From Sulfobacillus thermosulfidooxidans DSM 9293 (GTDB taxonomy: Bacteria; Bacillota; Sulfobacillia; Sulfobacillales; Sulfobacillaceae), in the NCBI RefSeq assembly GCF_900176145.1, contig NZ_FWWY01000001.1, positions 2,663,444 to 2,727,443 on the forward strand: a stretch of 64,000 nt of DNA, given 5' to 3'. Shown piece after piece: positions 1-8,481 of the stretch. Below the pieces are notes generated by a model. It was given only the letters and a program-made list of their open reading frames with translations. It searched no databases and was not told the DNA's origin. The first letter of the stretch is position 1. Each line of letters opens with the position of its first letter. Both the position numbers and the translations under genes were made by a program.

Positions 1-168
1 TCTTGGCGCAAGCTCTTTGGACTGAGCAGTAATTCCTGGTCACATGACATGTTGGCTAAAAATGCGAGCTTTCATCAAGGTTTAGTGGATGACTTCACTT
101 TACAACAGGACATTACGCACATACCAACTCACAAAGGCTCACATCAGGAAGGACCGGACAAGGTATGA
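1..168 (+). CDS. C-terminal fragment of an upstream ccm-operon protein (partial)
   Basis: Frame 1 is open from the window edge to a TGA at 166-168 and gives 55 residues. The stop overlaps the ATG of ccmA by four bases (ATGA), a usual sign of translational coupling inside an operon. The tail is hydrophilic and rich in Ser, His and Gln, with no membrane segment or motif. From its position it is probably another cytochrome c maturation protein, but the piece is too short to say which. Confidence 0.5.
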   Translation, partial: SWRKLFGLSSNSWSHDMLAKNASFHQGLVDDFTLQQDITHIPTHKGSHQEGPDKV

Positions 169-905
169 CACAAGCGCCAGGATGGGTTATACAAGCCGAG
201 CATGTAGGAAGAATGATGGCTGGTAAAGCCGTTCTTCAAGATGTCTCTTTTAGTTTGGCAAGAGGCAAATGTTTGGGGATCATGGGACCTAATGGGGCAG
301 GGAAAACGACGTTGTTAAATGTTTTAAGTGGACTATGGCCTCTGTCGTGGGGAACTTTGAGGCGTTTTGGTTCAGACGTTGGGAAATCATATCAGAGTGA
401 TCCGCGAATTGGATATTTAGGACATCACTCAATGCTTTATCCTGATCTAACCGCCCGCGAAAATTTGCTGTTCCAAGCACGGTTGTGGGGATTATCTCAT
501 CCCACAAAGCAGGTGGATGACGTGTTGGAACAGGTGAGGTTATCGTGGTTTGCCCATGAAATGGTGCGGACCTATTCCCGCGGAATGAAACAGCGTCTTC
601 AGATGGCGCGCCTGTTGTTAATTCAACCGGAGCTACTGTTATTGGATGAACCGTATACGGGACTCGACTTGGCTGGTCGGACTCTGTTTGAAAGAATTCT
701 TACCCAGCGCAAAAGAGACGGTGCGGCCATCATCTTGATTTCGCATCAAATGGATGATGTCCTCCCATTGGCAGACGCCATAGTCATTTTAGCGCGTGGT
801 CAATTTGTGTGGTGGTCTTCTGTCCATTCTCAGTCACAAAACGATCCCCATTTCTTCAACACCTATGCAAAGTGGGTCTCAGACGAGGTGCATCGATATC
901 CGTAA
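165..905 (+). CDS. ccmA: heme exporter ATP-binding protein CcmA
   Basis: ABC ATPase of 246 residues, the usual size for CcmA. It shows Walker A GPNGAGKTT near residue 41, an ABC signature read as YSRGMKQRL, and Walker B LLLLDEPYTGLD followed by an H-loop (ISHQ). CcmA drives the CcmBCD complex that handles heme for cytochrome c maturation at the outer face of the membrane. The assignment rests on the directly following ccmB- and ccmC-like genes, because the ATPase alone could belong to many exporters. The start overlaps the preceding stop (ATGA), so translation is probably coupled. Confidence 0.88.
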   Translation: MTQAPGWVIQAEHVGRMMAGKAVLQDVSFSLARGKCLGIMGPNGAGKTTLLNVLSGLWPLSWGTLRRFGSDVGKSYQSDPRIGYLGHHSMLYPDLTARENLLFQARLWGLSHPTKQVDDVLEQVRLSWFAHEMVRTYSRGMKQRLQMARLLLIQPELLLLDEPYTGLDLAGRTLFERILTQRKRDGAAIILISHQMDDVLPLADAIVILARGQFVWWSSVHSQSQNDPHFFNTYAKWVSDEVHRYP

Positions 906-1575
906 ATTTTTTGCTATTGTGCACAAAGATTTGTTATTCGAGTGGCGCACAAAGGATTGGTGGCTGGGGATGGTCACCTTTGTCCTGATGGTGCTTTTGG
1001 TGTTTGCGTTTGCGTTGGATTCCTTGAACCAGGTATTTCGGCAGATATTTCCGGGTATGTTATGGATAACATTCCTGTTTGCGGGAATATTAGGGATCAA
1101 CAAGGCCTTTCAGCGGGAAGAAGCGGAAGACACCTTAACGGGTTTGTTTTTAGCGCCAGGAGATCGATTGGCTGTGTATGCAGCTAAAATGACGGTGGCA
1201 TTCCTCTTCATGTTGGTTACTGAGCTCGTCAGTGTTCCGGCCTTTTTTATCCTATTTAATTTTAATTTTAATGCAGGTTTCGCGGTGCATGTGGGAGGCT
1301 TTCTCGTCACATTGGTACTCGGAGCGTTAGGTTTGGTGGAGATTTCCACATTATTGGCGGCGATCAGTATTCACGTGAAAAATGGTGACATACTGTTAAG
1401 CTTGTTCGTCATACCCTTGGAAATTCCTGTCTTAATAATGGCGGTTCAAGCCACCGCCGGGGTGCTGATGCCAAGCCCACCTCACGTGAGTTTGTGGATT
1501 CACGGACTCATAGCCTATGATCTCATTTTTCTGGCCGTAGGACTTATGCTCTCGGATTACCTGTGGGAGGTGTGA
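865..1575 (+). CDS. ccmB: heme exporter membrane subunit CcmB
   Basis: Hydrophobic protein of about 236 residues with six predicted membrane spans, partner of CcmA. The N-terminal piece (HKDLLFEWRTKDWW) and the run QREEAEDTLTGLFLAPGDR between the second and third spans are typical of CcmB. The start is uncertain. The frame is open from 796, but that would overlap ccmA by 110 bases. ATG at 865 gives a family-like length, and GTG at 919 is also possible; none has a clear ribosome binding site, so coupling to ccmA translation is likely. The stop is one base before the ccmC ATG. Confidence 0.85.
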   Translation: MQSGSQTRCIDIRKFFAIVHKDLLFEWRTKDWWLGMVTFVLMVLLVFAFALDSLNQVFRQIFPGMLWITFLFAGILGINKAFQREEAEDTLTGLFLAPGDRLAVYAAKMTVAFLFMLVTELVSVPAFFILFNFNFNAGFAVHVGGFLVTLVLGALGLVEISTLLAAISIHVKNGDILLSLFVIPLEIPVLIMAVQATAGVLMPSPPHVSLWIHGLIAYDLIFLAVGLMLSDYLWEV

Positions 1576-1576
1576 G

Positions 1577-2287
1577 ATGGTGCCATTACGAAAACAGCTG
1601 GTGACAAAGTACGCCGTTATCCTGGTCCTGCCTCTGTTTGTCGCAGCGCTCTATGCCGATTTGATTTGGAGCCCAGATGACCGAGTGCTTGGAGCGAGCC
1701 AGCGAATTTTCTATTTCCATATGGGTGCGGCGGTGGTAGCGGCGCTAGCTTTTACCCTCACCTTTGGCGCCAGTCTCGGATATCTCTTGATTAAAGATCT
1801 TCGTTGGGATCATATGGCGGCGGCTTCCGCCGAAATCGGAACCGTTTTCACGGCCATGGTTTTGTTCAGCGGTATTTTGTGGGGAAAAGCGGCCTGGGGC
1901 GTATGGTGGACATGGGATCCTAGACTCACTTCGACCCTTATCCTCTGGGTGCTGTTTGCGGGCTATTTATTGTTGCGGGAATGGTCAGAGGATCTGGGTA
2001 AGCGGGCTACTTATTCGGCAGTGTTAGCCATTGTCGCTTATATCGATGTTCCTATTGACTATATGGCCGTGCGCTGGTGGCGTTCGGTACATCCTGTTGT
2101 CATTACGACCCAAGGGATCCATATGGCCCCTAAGATGGTCGACGCGATGCTATTGTCTATGGTCGCCATGATGGCGATTTTTGTGATTTGGATGGTTATT
2201 CGTATGCGTTTATTAGATGCCGAATGGCGCTTACGGCAAATTTATCAGAGAAGACATCAGGTGTTGGAAGATCCCCCTTCATCATGA
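1577..2287 (+). CDS. ccmC: heme exporter/handling protein CcmC
   Basis: Six-span membrane protein of 236 residues with the tryptophan-rich heme-binding motif WGVWWTWD at residues 107-114. Two histidines flank it: His48 in FHMGAAVV and His172 in VHPVVITTQG, the positions expected to ligate heme. CcmC presents heme on the outer face of the membrane for cytochrome c assembly. It starts right after the ccmB stop with a GGGAGGTGTGAG binding site. The following ccmD-like gene completes a ccmABCD set, so c-type cytochromes are probably made by system I, which is less common than system II in Firmicutes. Confidence 0.93.
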   Translation: MVPLRKQLVTKYAVILVLPLFVAALYADLIWSPDDRVLGASQRIFYFHMGAAVVAALAFTLTFGASLGYLLIKDLRWDHMAAASAEIGTVFTAMVLFSGILWGKAAWGVWWTWDPRLTSTLILWVLFAGYLLLREWSEDLGKRATYSAVLAIVAYIDVPIDYMAVRWWRSVHPVVITTQGIHMAPKMVDAMLLSMVAMMAIFVIWMVIRMRLLDAEWRLRQIYQRRHQVLEDPPSS

Positions 2288-2328
2288 TGACGCCAGTTTA
2301 CAGCTAGGGGATTTTTACTGTGTTGTGT

Positions 2329-2358
2329 AAGGAGATATTAAGGAGATATTAGGGAGGG
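2329..2358 (+). promoter_or_regulatory. tandem Shine-Dalgarno-like repeats before the ccmD-like gene
   Basis: The 11-mer AAGGAGATATT occurs twice in direct tandem (2329-2339 and 2340-2350), followed at once by AGGGAGGG seven bases before the ATG at 2366. All three copies look like ribosome binding sites; only the last has good spacing. Confidence 0.5.
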
Positions 2359-2365
2359 AAAAAAT

Positions 2366-2590
2366 ATGGTGATGACCCCAATAGAAAAAATGTATCTGTG
2401 GTTTATGTTCGCGGCTTACACGGGATTATTCCTGATGATGTTTGGATTTATGGCCAAAATGTTACGAAAAACACAGCAGTTATTGACCGAGGTCAAGCGC
2501 CTAGAAGATCAATGGGCAGGGATGGATTCAACAATTAGGACGAATGTCCCCCCTGCAGTTGCGCCAAATGTCCCTGGTCCTGAACTCTAA
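2366..2590 (+). CDS. CcmD-like small membrane protein
   Basis: A 74-residue protein with one N-terminal membrane span (about residues 9-31), a basic and coiled stretch (KMLRKTQQLLTEVKRLEDQW) and a Pro-rich tail. Size, topology and position after ccmABC fit CcmD, the small subunit that ties CcmC to the ABC complex; sequence conservation in that family is poor, so this is mostly context. A strong AGGGAGGG site precedes the ATG. Confidence 0.65.
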   Translation: MVMTPIEKMYLWFMFAAYTGLFLMMFGFMAKMLRKTQQLLTEVKRLEDQWAGMDSTIRTNVPPAVAPNVPGPEL

Positions 2591-2713
2591 ATTGATCTAT
2601 AACAAAATCACACGTTGATTTCGTGCTATAACTAAATTGGCATGATGATTTATCGGTTATTGCGTTGAGGATAGTCACGGGAGTCATTTTACGAACTTTT
2701 TAGGAAAGAAGGC

Positions 2714-3397
2714 ATGTTATTTATGGTGGAGGGATTATTCTTCGCCGCGGCCTTATTGGCGGCTTTATTTGCACTGGCCTTATTGCAACGGTACCGGGAG
2801 CGCCGGGCTCCGTTTTACTTGTGGTGGGCTATTTCCTTCGGCCTTTATACCGTCGCCTATCTTGCTGAGGCGACAACGGTTCGTAGCCAATGGACGGTAT
2901 TCGCATACCAACTCTATGTGATTGCCTCGGCAACGTTAGTCGGTGCTATGTCTGTGGGCACAACCTATTTGGCGTTTTCAAAGCGGGTCGGGAGAATTTA
3001 TGCCGCGCTGATTGTCCTGTTAGCCGGGGTATTGACGATTTCTGTATTTTCTACACCACCAGTAATCCATGGTTCATGGCTCGCGTTGAACGGTGGGAAA
3101 GGGGGCATTGTGGGATTAACCCAAGTCGTTTATATCATTATGGCCTCAGTCGGCGGGACGATAGTGTTGGTTGGGGCGTTATGGTCATGGTGGAAAACCC
3201 GGCGCTATTATAACTTGTTGATTGCCGCTGGCGCTTTAGCTGCGGGAGTGGGCGGGACACTGGCCTCGCAAGGTGTGGCCTTAAGTATTTTGCCCGTGAT
3301 GAACATTGTGGGTTTGGTCTTGATCTTTTTAGGGTACGTTTATTCTCGGTCGTCTCAGCAAGGACGGTCTTCGACAAAGGTTGCCAAAGGCGCCTAA
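2714..3397 (+). CDS. seven-span integral membrane protein, unknown function
   Basis: A 227-residue protein with about seven hydrophobic segments, an N-out start with no cleavable signal, and a short basic Ser/Lys-rich tail. Tight turns carry YRERRAPFYLWW after span 1 and WWKTRRYYNL before span 6. I do not recognise the family. It lies 123 bp downstream of the ccmD-like gene and is followed by a terminator, so it is probably the last gene of the cytochrome maturation operon or has its own promoter in the gap. An electron-transfer or heme role is only a guess from position. Confidence 0.75.
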   Translation: MLFMVEGLFFAAALLAALFALALLQRYRERRAPFYLWWAISFGLYTVAYLAEATTVRSQWTVFAYQLYVIASATLVGAMSVGTTYLAFSKRVGRIYAALIVLLAGVLTISVFSTPPVIHGSWLALNGGKGGIVGLTQVVYIIMASVGGTIVLVGALWSWWKTRRYYNLLIAAGALAAGVGGTLASQGVALSILPVMNIVGLVLIFLGYVYSRSSQQGRSSTKVAKGA

Positions 3398-3416
3398 CAA
3401 TCTTTCTGATTTGCCT

Positions 3417-3453
3417 GAGAAGAAGTCATTTTATTGTCTTCTTCTCTTTTTTT
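3417..3453 (+). terminator. Rho-independent terminator
   Basis: Perfect 9-bp stem GAGAAGAAG (3417-3425) with CTTCTTCTC (3438-3446), 12-nt loop, followed by a run of seven T. It closes the ccm region. Confidence 0.85.
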
Positions 3454-3549
3454 ATGGGGAAGATGGTAAACTGGTTATGACCTAAAAGCGTGAGCACATC
3501 CGGATGGATACCATATACTGTCAGTACCAAATGATGAGGAGTGAATCTC

Positions 3550-3954
3550 ATGATTCGCGTTTTAGTGGCCAAGCCCGGACTGGATGGTCATGACCGAGGT
3601 GCCAAAGTGATAGCACGCGCCTTGCGGGATGCCGGGATGGAAGTCATTTACACCGGCCTTCATCAAACGCCCGATCAAATTGTGGATGCCGCGATCTCCG
3701 AAGATGTAGATGTCTTGGCCATTTCCATTTTATCTGGGGCCCATCCTACACTGGTACCTCGAATCACGAGTTTATTGCGCGAAAATGGCGTGGACGATAT
3801 GCTTGTGCTTCTTGGGGGCATTATTCCCGATGATGATATTCCTTTGATGTTGGAGGCCGGAGTACACCAAGTGTTTGGGCCCGGAACGGACACAGGGGAT
3901 ATTGTGGAATATATCAGGCAATATGTAGGAGAACGCTCTAATGGACCTAAATAG
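3550..3954 (+). CDS. B12-binding small subunit of an acyl-CoA mutase
   Basis: A 134-residue stand-alone cobalamin-binding domain of the methylmalonyl-CoA mutase type. It has the DGHDRG motif (DxHxxG, His ligand to cobalt) at the N-terminus, SILSGAH in the middle and GGIIP followed by GTDTG near the end. ATG 3550 is preferred over the in-frame GTG at 3541 because GAGGAG ends eight bases before it. The catalytic large subunit is not in the window. This split form is known for methylmalonyl-, isobutyryl- and 2-hydroxyisobutyryl-CoA mutases, and sequence alone does not decide between them. It overlaps meaB by 14 bases. Confidence 0.88.
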   Translation: MIRVLVAKPGLDGHDRGAKVIARALRDAGMEVIYTGLHQTPDQIVDAAISEDVDVLAISILSGAHPTLVPRITSLLRENGVDDMLVLLGGIIPDDDIPLMLEAGVHQVFGPGTDTGDIVEYIRQYVGERSNGPK

Positions 3955-4900
3955 TTTATATGAAGGCATTATCGCGGGGAACCGGCGTGCTCTGGCTCGC
4001 GGCTTGTCGTGGATTGATGAGGGGAGTGTGCGTGGTAAGGAGTTAGCTCACCGGTTGTTCGCGCATACGGGTCATGCCCGCATTATTGGGATCACGGGAG
4101 CTCCTGGAGTCGGCAAGTCAACATTAGTCAATGCGCTCGCCCTAGAACTCAGAAAACGTCAAAATACTGTGGGCATTCTCGCGGTTGATCCTTCGAGCCC
4201 CTATAGTGGTGGGGCCATCTTGGGAGACCGCATTCGCATGCAGGAATCGGTAGACGATAAGGGTGTATACATGCGGTCTTTGGCAAGCCGGGGACATGTT
4301 GGCGGATTGTCACGAGCGGCATTTGGAGCGATCAATCTCTTAGATGCTGCCGGATTTGATACCATTTTGGTGGAGACGGTGGGAGCCGGGCAAGCTGAGG
4401 TGGACATCATGCGTTATGCCCAAACTGTCTTGGTGGTCTTGGCTCCTGGACTTGGTGATGATATCCAAGCCATTAAAGCGGGAATTTTAGAAATTGGCAA
4501 TGTGTTTGTTGTCAACAAATCTGATCGTGATGGGGCGGAACTCACCGTGCGGTCGCTCAAAGGATTACTGAGCTTAAGTGGGGAAGCTTCCCCATGGACC
4601 GTGCCGATCATCAAAACCCAAGCAGATCGTTTTGTTGGGATCAAGGAATTGATTGAGGCCATTGATCAACACCAAGTCTACCTGCGTGAACATAATCTAT
4701 TAGATAACCTCCGTTACCAACAAGCGGAACACATACTCAAGCAATCTCTCGAAGACATTATGGTGGCGGTCCAGTCTGAGATGGAGCATCAGGGCATATG
4801 GCGCCAATCCGTGCTGGACATCTTGTCAGGAGAAGATTCTACGAGGAAAGCCAAAACATTGTTGACCCAGTGGCTAAAGACCAGCGCACAAGGAGAGTAA
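3941..4900 (+). CDS. meaB: MeaB/ArgK-type G3E GTPase, mutase chaperone
   Basis: GTPase of 319 residues. Walker A is GAPGVGKST (residues 53-61); the MeaB signature [18 protein letters not shown] follows, then VETVGAGQ and the base-recognition motif NKSDRDGA. MeaB guards and reactivates B12-dependent acyl-CoA mutases, gating cofactor loading by GTP hydrolysis. The 14-bp overlap with the cobalamin-binding subunit gene supports a shared task. The protein name ArgK seen in databases is historical. Confidence 0.93.
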   Translation: MDLNSLYEGIIAGNRRALARGLSWIDEGSVRGKELAHRLFAHTGHARIIGITGAPGVGKSTLVNALALELRKRQNTVGILAVDPSSPYSGGAILGDRIRMQESVDDKGVYMRSLASRGHVGGLSRAAFGAINLLDAAGFDTILVETVGAGQAEVDIMRYAQTVLVVLAPGLGDDIQAIKAGILEIGNVFVVNKSDRDGAELTVRSLKGLLSLSGEASPWTVPIIKTQADRFVGIKELIEAIDQHQVYLREHNLLDNLRYQQAEHILKQSLEDIMVAVQSEMEHQGIWRQSVLDILSGEDSTRKAKTLLTQWLKTSAQGE

Positions 4901-4905
4901 GACAA

Positions 4906-6069
4906 ATGGCTTTGAGTATCTTAAATGAAGAAGAGAACGCCATACGCGATGCCATCTTCGAGCTTGTGCAAGGAACCATTGCCAAACGCTCGCAAGAATT
5001 TGATCAAAAGGCCATTTTTCCCCGTGAAAACATGGAACTACTTGGCCGACAAGGCTATTTGGGGATGATTGTGGATCCGAAATGGGGAGGAGCAGGTGCC
5101 AGCTACCTCGCACAAACACTGGTGGTCGAAGCGATCGCCGCAGCTGATCCTGCTACCGCTGTTATTTATGAAGTACATAATTCTTTGCATATCGAAGGAA
5201 TCTGGCGTTTTGGGACGGAGGAACAAAAATCACGCTATCTCCCCGGCTTATGTCAAGGGGAAAGTATTGGGGCTTTTGCTATTACCGAAGCCGAGTCGGG
5301 ATCTAATGCAGCAAGTATGCAAACGCGGGCCGTGCGCTTGGCGGATGGCTATCACTTAACGGGCCGGAAGATGTTCATCACTAGTGGAGGAGAAGCGGAT
5401 CGTTATATTGTTTTCGCGACGCTCGATCCGGCGCTGAAAGAAAAGGGCATCACAGCATTTATTGTGCCGAAAACGGCCAAAGGACTACGTTTTGGACCTC
5501 CCGAAGATAAATTGGGAATCCGGGCGTCGAGAACCTCAGAAATGATCTTGGATGATGTTGTCGTTCCAGTGGAGGATCGTCTCGGCGAAGAAGGGCAAGG
5601 CTATTATATCGCGTTGTACCTTTTAGACGGGGGGCGAATTGGAATCGCGGCGCAAAGCGTGGGGATTATGACCACGGCTTTAGAGCGTTCCTTAGCGTAT
5701 GCACGCCAGCGCAAACAATTTGGTCAGGCGATTGGCCAATTTGAAGGAATTCAATGGCGGCTAGCCGATATGGCGACGGATTTGCATGCGGCCCGCTTGA
5801 TGACCTATGAGGCTGCCAGACGCCGCGAAGAGGGCCCAGCGCAGCGTCCGTTGTTCGCGATGGCAAAATTGTTTGCTTCAGAAAAAGCGGTGCAGCATGC
5901 CGCCGACGCCATTCAAATTTTTGGTGGATATGGTTATATGCGAGAATACGGGGTAGAACGTCTCTTGCGTGATGCGAAAGTGACAGAAATTTATGAGGGC
6001 ACTTCAGAAATCATGCGATTAGTCATTGCGAGCCGACTCTTAAAAGAATATGACTTAGGCAACATTTAG
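4906..6069 (+). CDS. acyl-CoA dehydrogenase
   Basis: FAD-dependent acyl-CoA dehydrogenase of 387 residues, normal family length. The first signature reads AFAITEAESGSNAASM; the second region carries QIFGGYGYMREY and the YEGTSEI box that holds the catalytic Glu in the short-chain enzymes. It oxidises an acyl-CoA to the enoyl-CoA with electrons passed to ETF. ATG 4906 is chosen because AAGGAGAG lies just upstream and the longer open frame would run 100 bases into meaB. With the mutase subunit and MeaB it suggests breakdown of branched or odd-chain acyl-CoA; substrate is not visible from sequence. Confidence 0.9.
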   Translation: MALSILNEEENAIRDAIFELVQGTIAKRSQEFDQKAIFPRENMELLGRQGYLGMIVDPKWGGAGASYLAQTLVVEAIAAADPATAVIYEVHNSLHIEGIWRFGTEEQKSRYLPGLCQGESIGAFAITEAESGSNAASMQTRAVRLADGYHLTGRKMFITSGGEADRYIVFATLDPALKEKGITAFIVPKTAKGLRFGPPEDKLGIRASRTSEMILDDVVVPVEDRLGEEGQGYYIALYLLDGGRIGIAAQSVGIMTTALERSLAYARQRKQFGQAIGQFEGIQWRLADMATDLHAARLMTYEAARRREEGPAQRPLFAMAKLFASEKAVQHAADAIQIFGGYGYMREYGVERLLRDAKVTEIYEGTSEIMRLVIASRLLKEYDLGNI

Positions 6070-6077
6070 GGGGATTT

Positions 6078-6827
6078 ATGACGACATCAATTCCAGTAGT
6101 ATTAGCCGGAGCAAGCGGGAAAACTGGCCGCGAAGTCGGAAAAGCCATTTATCATGCGGATGATATGAACCTTATTGGAGCAATTGCTCAACGTCATGCG
6201 GGAAGCATGCTTACGGATCTGTGGGCAGAACCTGTACCGATAGTGGTCAAGGAATCCCTGGCCCAGATTCAGGATCCCTATGCTGTATTAGTGGATTTTA
6301 CGGAACATCAATCGTCCTATCAGCGGATCTGTGAAGCCGTATCTCGAGGGTGGGACATTGTGGTGGGAACGACCGGGTTTACCTCCGAAGAACGGGAATC
6401 GATTACTCAGCTGGTGGCCCGTTATCAGGTTGGAGCGGTCTTGATTGCCAATTTTTCCTTGGGCGCATGGGTGATGGAGCAGTTGGCTAAACAAGCTAGC
6501 CAGTACTTTAAAAAGGCCGAGGTTTTGGAAGCGCATGCCGACACCAAAAAAGATAAGCCGTCAGGGACCGCAAAACGAATGGCCCAGTTATTAGCAGATT
6601 CCTGGGACACTCCGGTCGATGCCATCCCTGTGCATGCCTTGCGCCTGCCAGGAATGGTCGCCCATCAAGCGGTGGTGTTTGGAGCTAGCGGTCAAATATT
6701 GACGTTACGACATGATGTCCATGACCGCAGTGCTTATGCCGCCGGCGTCTTAGCCGCTATTCGCAAAGTGCGAAGTTTTTCCGGGCACGTTGTACAGGAC
6801 TTTGGGAGGATTATGGATCCCGATTAG
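6078..6827 (+). CDS. dapB: 4-hydroxy-tetrahydrodipicolinate reductase
   Basis: DapB reduces hydroxytetrahydrodipicolinate with NAD(P)H in lysine, diaminopimelate and spore dipicolinate synthesis. The 249-residue protein has the N-terminal nucleotide fold AGASGKTGREV, VGTTGF, and the family signature read here as EAHADTKKDKPSGTAKRM, where the usual His-His pair is Ala-His. The C-terminal HDVHDRSAYAAG is also family-like. It sits 8 bp after the acyl-CoA dehydrogenase gene, so it is in the same transcript, although the pathways differ. Confidence 0.9.
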   Translation: MTTSIPVVLAGASGKTGREVGKAIYHADDMNLIGAIAQRHAGSMLTDLWAEPVPIVVKESLAQIQDPYAVLVDFTEHQSSYQRICEAVSRGWDIVVGTTGFTSEERESITQLVARYQVGAVLIANFSLGAWVMEQLAKQASQYFKKAEVLEAHADTKKDKPSGTAKRMAQLLADSWDTPVDAIPVHALRLPGMVAHQAVVFGASGQILTLRHDVHDRSAYAAGVLAAIRKVRSFSGHVVQDFGRIMDPD

Positions 6828-6981
6828 TTTTGTCGGCTTGTTCGGCAATGCGGCGTGCGGTATCACGAAATTGCTCGCGCATGGGTTGGCGATTAATGCG
6901 CAGTTCTTTAAGGATTTCCTCGCGCAACTTGTCTAATGCTTGCGACGCTTCCGGGACGAGTAATTTTTTTCGTGGGGACAT
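6811..6981 (-). CDS. small SASP-like protein
   Basis: A 56-residue gene on the minus strand, below usual length cut-offs. AAGGAGGA precedes its ATG (complement of 6979-6981) with good spacing. Residues 5-27 (KKLLVPEASQALDKLREEI and on) match the first conserved helix of alpha/beta-type small acid-soluble spore proteins, which coat spore DNA. The second conserved SASP helix with its Gly-Gly motif is not seen; the C-terminal half is instead RINRQPMREQFRDTARRIAE. It is therefore a divergent or truncated member. Its last 17 bases overlap the end of dapB on the other strand. Confidence 0.6.
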   Translation of the reverse strand: MSPRKKLLVPEASQALDKLREEILKELRINRQPMREQFRDTARRIAEQADKTNRDP

Positions 6982-7011
6982 GTGAATCCTCCTTGATTAA
7001 TAGTAGAAATA

Positions 7012-7037
7012 GTGTGTCACACGGGCTATGATATAAT
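7012..7037 (+). promoter_or_regulatory. cysK promoter with extended -10 and overlapping palindrome
   Basis: TATAAT at 7032-7037 is preceded by TGa, giving an extended -10 element; no good -35 is present. A perfect palindrome GTGTG-T-CACAC (7012-7022) covers the place where the -35 would be, which is a good spot for a repressor or activator. The nearest candidate regulators are the Rrf2 and LysR proteins of the same operon. Confidence 0.6.
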
Positions 7038-7088
7038 GAATGCGAGAATGGTTATCGTATTTCCAGTTTATGGATAAGAGGGTGGCGT

Positions 7089-8018
7089 ATGCGAACCTTT
7101 GAGTCGGTTTGCGATTTGATTGGAAGAACTCCACTGGTTAAGCTTCAAAAAATATCTGAATTACGAAAATGTTTGATTTATGGCAAACTGGAATCGTATA
7201 ATCCGGGGGGCAGTGTGAAAGACCGTATTGCCTTAAATATGGTGGCTCACGCGGAAAAAGAGGGGATCTTGCGACCTGGCGGCGTGATTATTGAACCCAC
7301 CTCAGGAAATACCGGGGTGGGATTAGCTATGGTAGCCGCCAAACGGGGTTACCGGTGTATTCTGACAATGCCGGACACCGCATCCATTGAACGCCGCTTA
7401 TTGTTTCAAGCATTTGGCGCGGAAGTGGAATTGACGCCAGGGAAATTTGGGATGGTCGGAGCGATTTCCCGTGCGGCCGAATTAGAAAAAGAAATTCCCG
7501 GGGCGATGAGTTTGCATCAATTTGAAAATCCGGCCAATCCCGAAATTCATCGGTTGACGACGGGGCCGGAAATTTGGGAAGACACAGAGGGCATGGTTAC
7601 GGCTGTTGTAGCTGGCATCGGGACTGGAGGGACAATAACGGGCATTGCGCAATATTTAAAGGAGCGCAATCCAGCCATTGATATTATTGGCGTCGAGCCC
7701 GCTGAGTCGCCAGTCATCTCAGGTGGCAATCCCGGGCCACACAAAATCCAGGGCATCGGGGCCGGATTTGTGCCCAAAACCTTAGATGTCTCCTTGCTCG
7801 ATTATGTCATCCCGATTAGCAGCGAGGAGGCATTTCATACGGCTCGCGATCTCGCCCGGTCTGAGGGATTACTCGTAGGGATTTCGAGTGGCGCGGCGAT
7901 TGCGGCAGCTAACCAGTGGCTTATGCAGGAACATCGTGAACATGCTACGATTGTAGTGATTTTACCGGATTCGGGAGAACGGTATTTGAGTACGGCGCTA
8001 TACCAAGAGGAGGGCTAA
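7089..8018 (+). CDS. cysK: cysteine synthase (O-acetylserine sulfhydrylase)
   Basis: PLP enzyme of 309 residues that makes cysteine from O-acetylserine and sulfide. The cofactor lysine is K44 in NPGGSVKDR; the substrate loop TSGNTG is at residues 71-76 and the phosphate-binding loop GTGGT near 178. All hallmark residues are present and length is normal. It is the first gene of a cysK-rrf2-lysR operon whose members overlap or nearly touch. The upstream palindrome suggests regulated expression. Confidence 0.93.
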   Translation: MRTFESVCDLIGRTPLVKLQKISELRKCLIYGKLESYNPGGSVKDRIALNMVAHAEKEGILRPGGVIIEPTSGNTGVGLAMVAAKRGYRCILTMPDTASIERRLLFQAFGAEVELTPGKFGMVGAISRAAELEKEIPGAMSLHQFENPANPEIHRLTTGPEIWEDTEGMVTAVVAGIGTGGTITGIAQYLKERNPAIDIIGVEPAESPVISGGNPGPHKIQGIGAGFVPKTLDVSLLDYVIPISSEEAFHTARDLARSEGLLVGISSGAAIAAANQWLMQEHREHATIVVILPDSGERYLSTALYQEEG

Positions 8019-8019
8019 T

Positions 8020-8481
8020 GTGTTTAAACTATCGTCCGGATTCAAGTCAGGTCTCCGTATTCTGGCTTTACTCGGCGAGAGTCCTTTAGGGACGCCAGTA
8101 TCTATCAGTGTGATGACACCTCGGCTCGGATTATCCGATAAGTATTTAGAGCAATTATTAATGATTTTAAAACGGGCCGGGTTGGTCCGCTCGACGCGGG
8201 GAGCGAATGGAGGTTTTACCTTAGCGAGACCGGCCGAAGACATTTCGTTGCTCGACATTATGAAAGCCCTGCAAGGTCCCATTGAGTTTTGTGACTGCGG
8301 GCATCAGGAATGCCAGGATTGTGTACGCCCAGAAATTTGGAAGGCTTTAGAGTTATGTGTGGGAAACACTTTGGCCAGCATCTCTTTGGCGCATTTGATT
8401 TCTCAAGAAAGCTTTCACGTCATGGCGCACTCGGTGGTGTTGCCTGACGCGCCCGTGTGGCGAGATGGGGCGGGGATTTAA
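8020..8481 (+). CDS. Rrf2-family transcriptional regulator, CymR-like by context
   Basis: A 153-residue Rrf2 protein with an N-terminal winged helix (recognition segment LSDKYLEQLLMILKRAGLV, then RGANGGF) and a dimerisation helix. Between residues 89 and 99 it carries a cysteine cluster CDCGHQECQDC, which could bind an Fe-S cluster or sense thiols. GTG 8020 lies one base after the cysK stop with GAGGAGGG upstream. In Bacillus the Rrf2 regulator CymR is controlled by binding CysK, so linkage to cysK here suggests a similar pair; that is inference. It could instead serve an IscR-like role. Confidence 0.85.
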   Translation: MFKLSSGFKSGLRILALLGESPLGTPVSISVMTPRLGLSDKYLEQLLMILKRAGLVRSTRGANGGFTLARPAEDISLLDIMKALQGPIEFCDCGHQECQDCVRPEIWKALELCVGNTLASISLAHLISQESFHVMAHSVVLPDAPVWRDGAGI

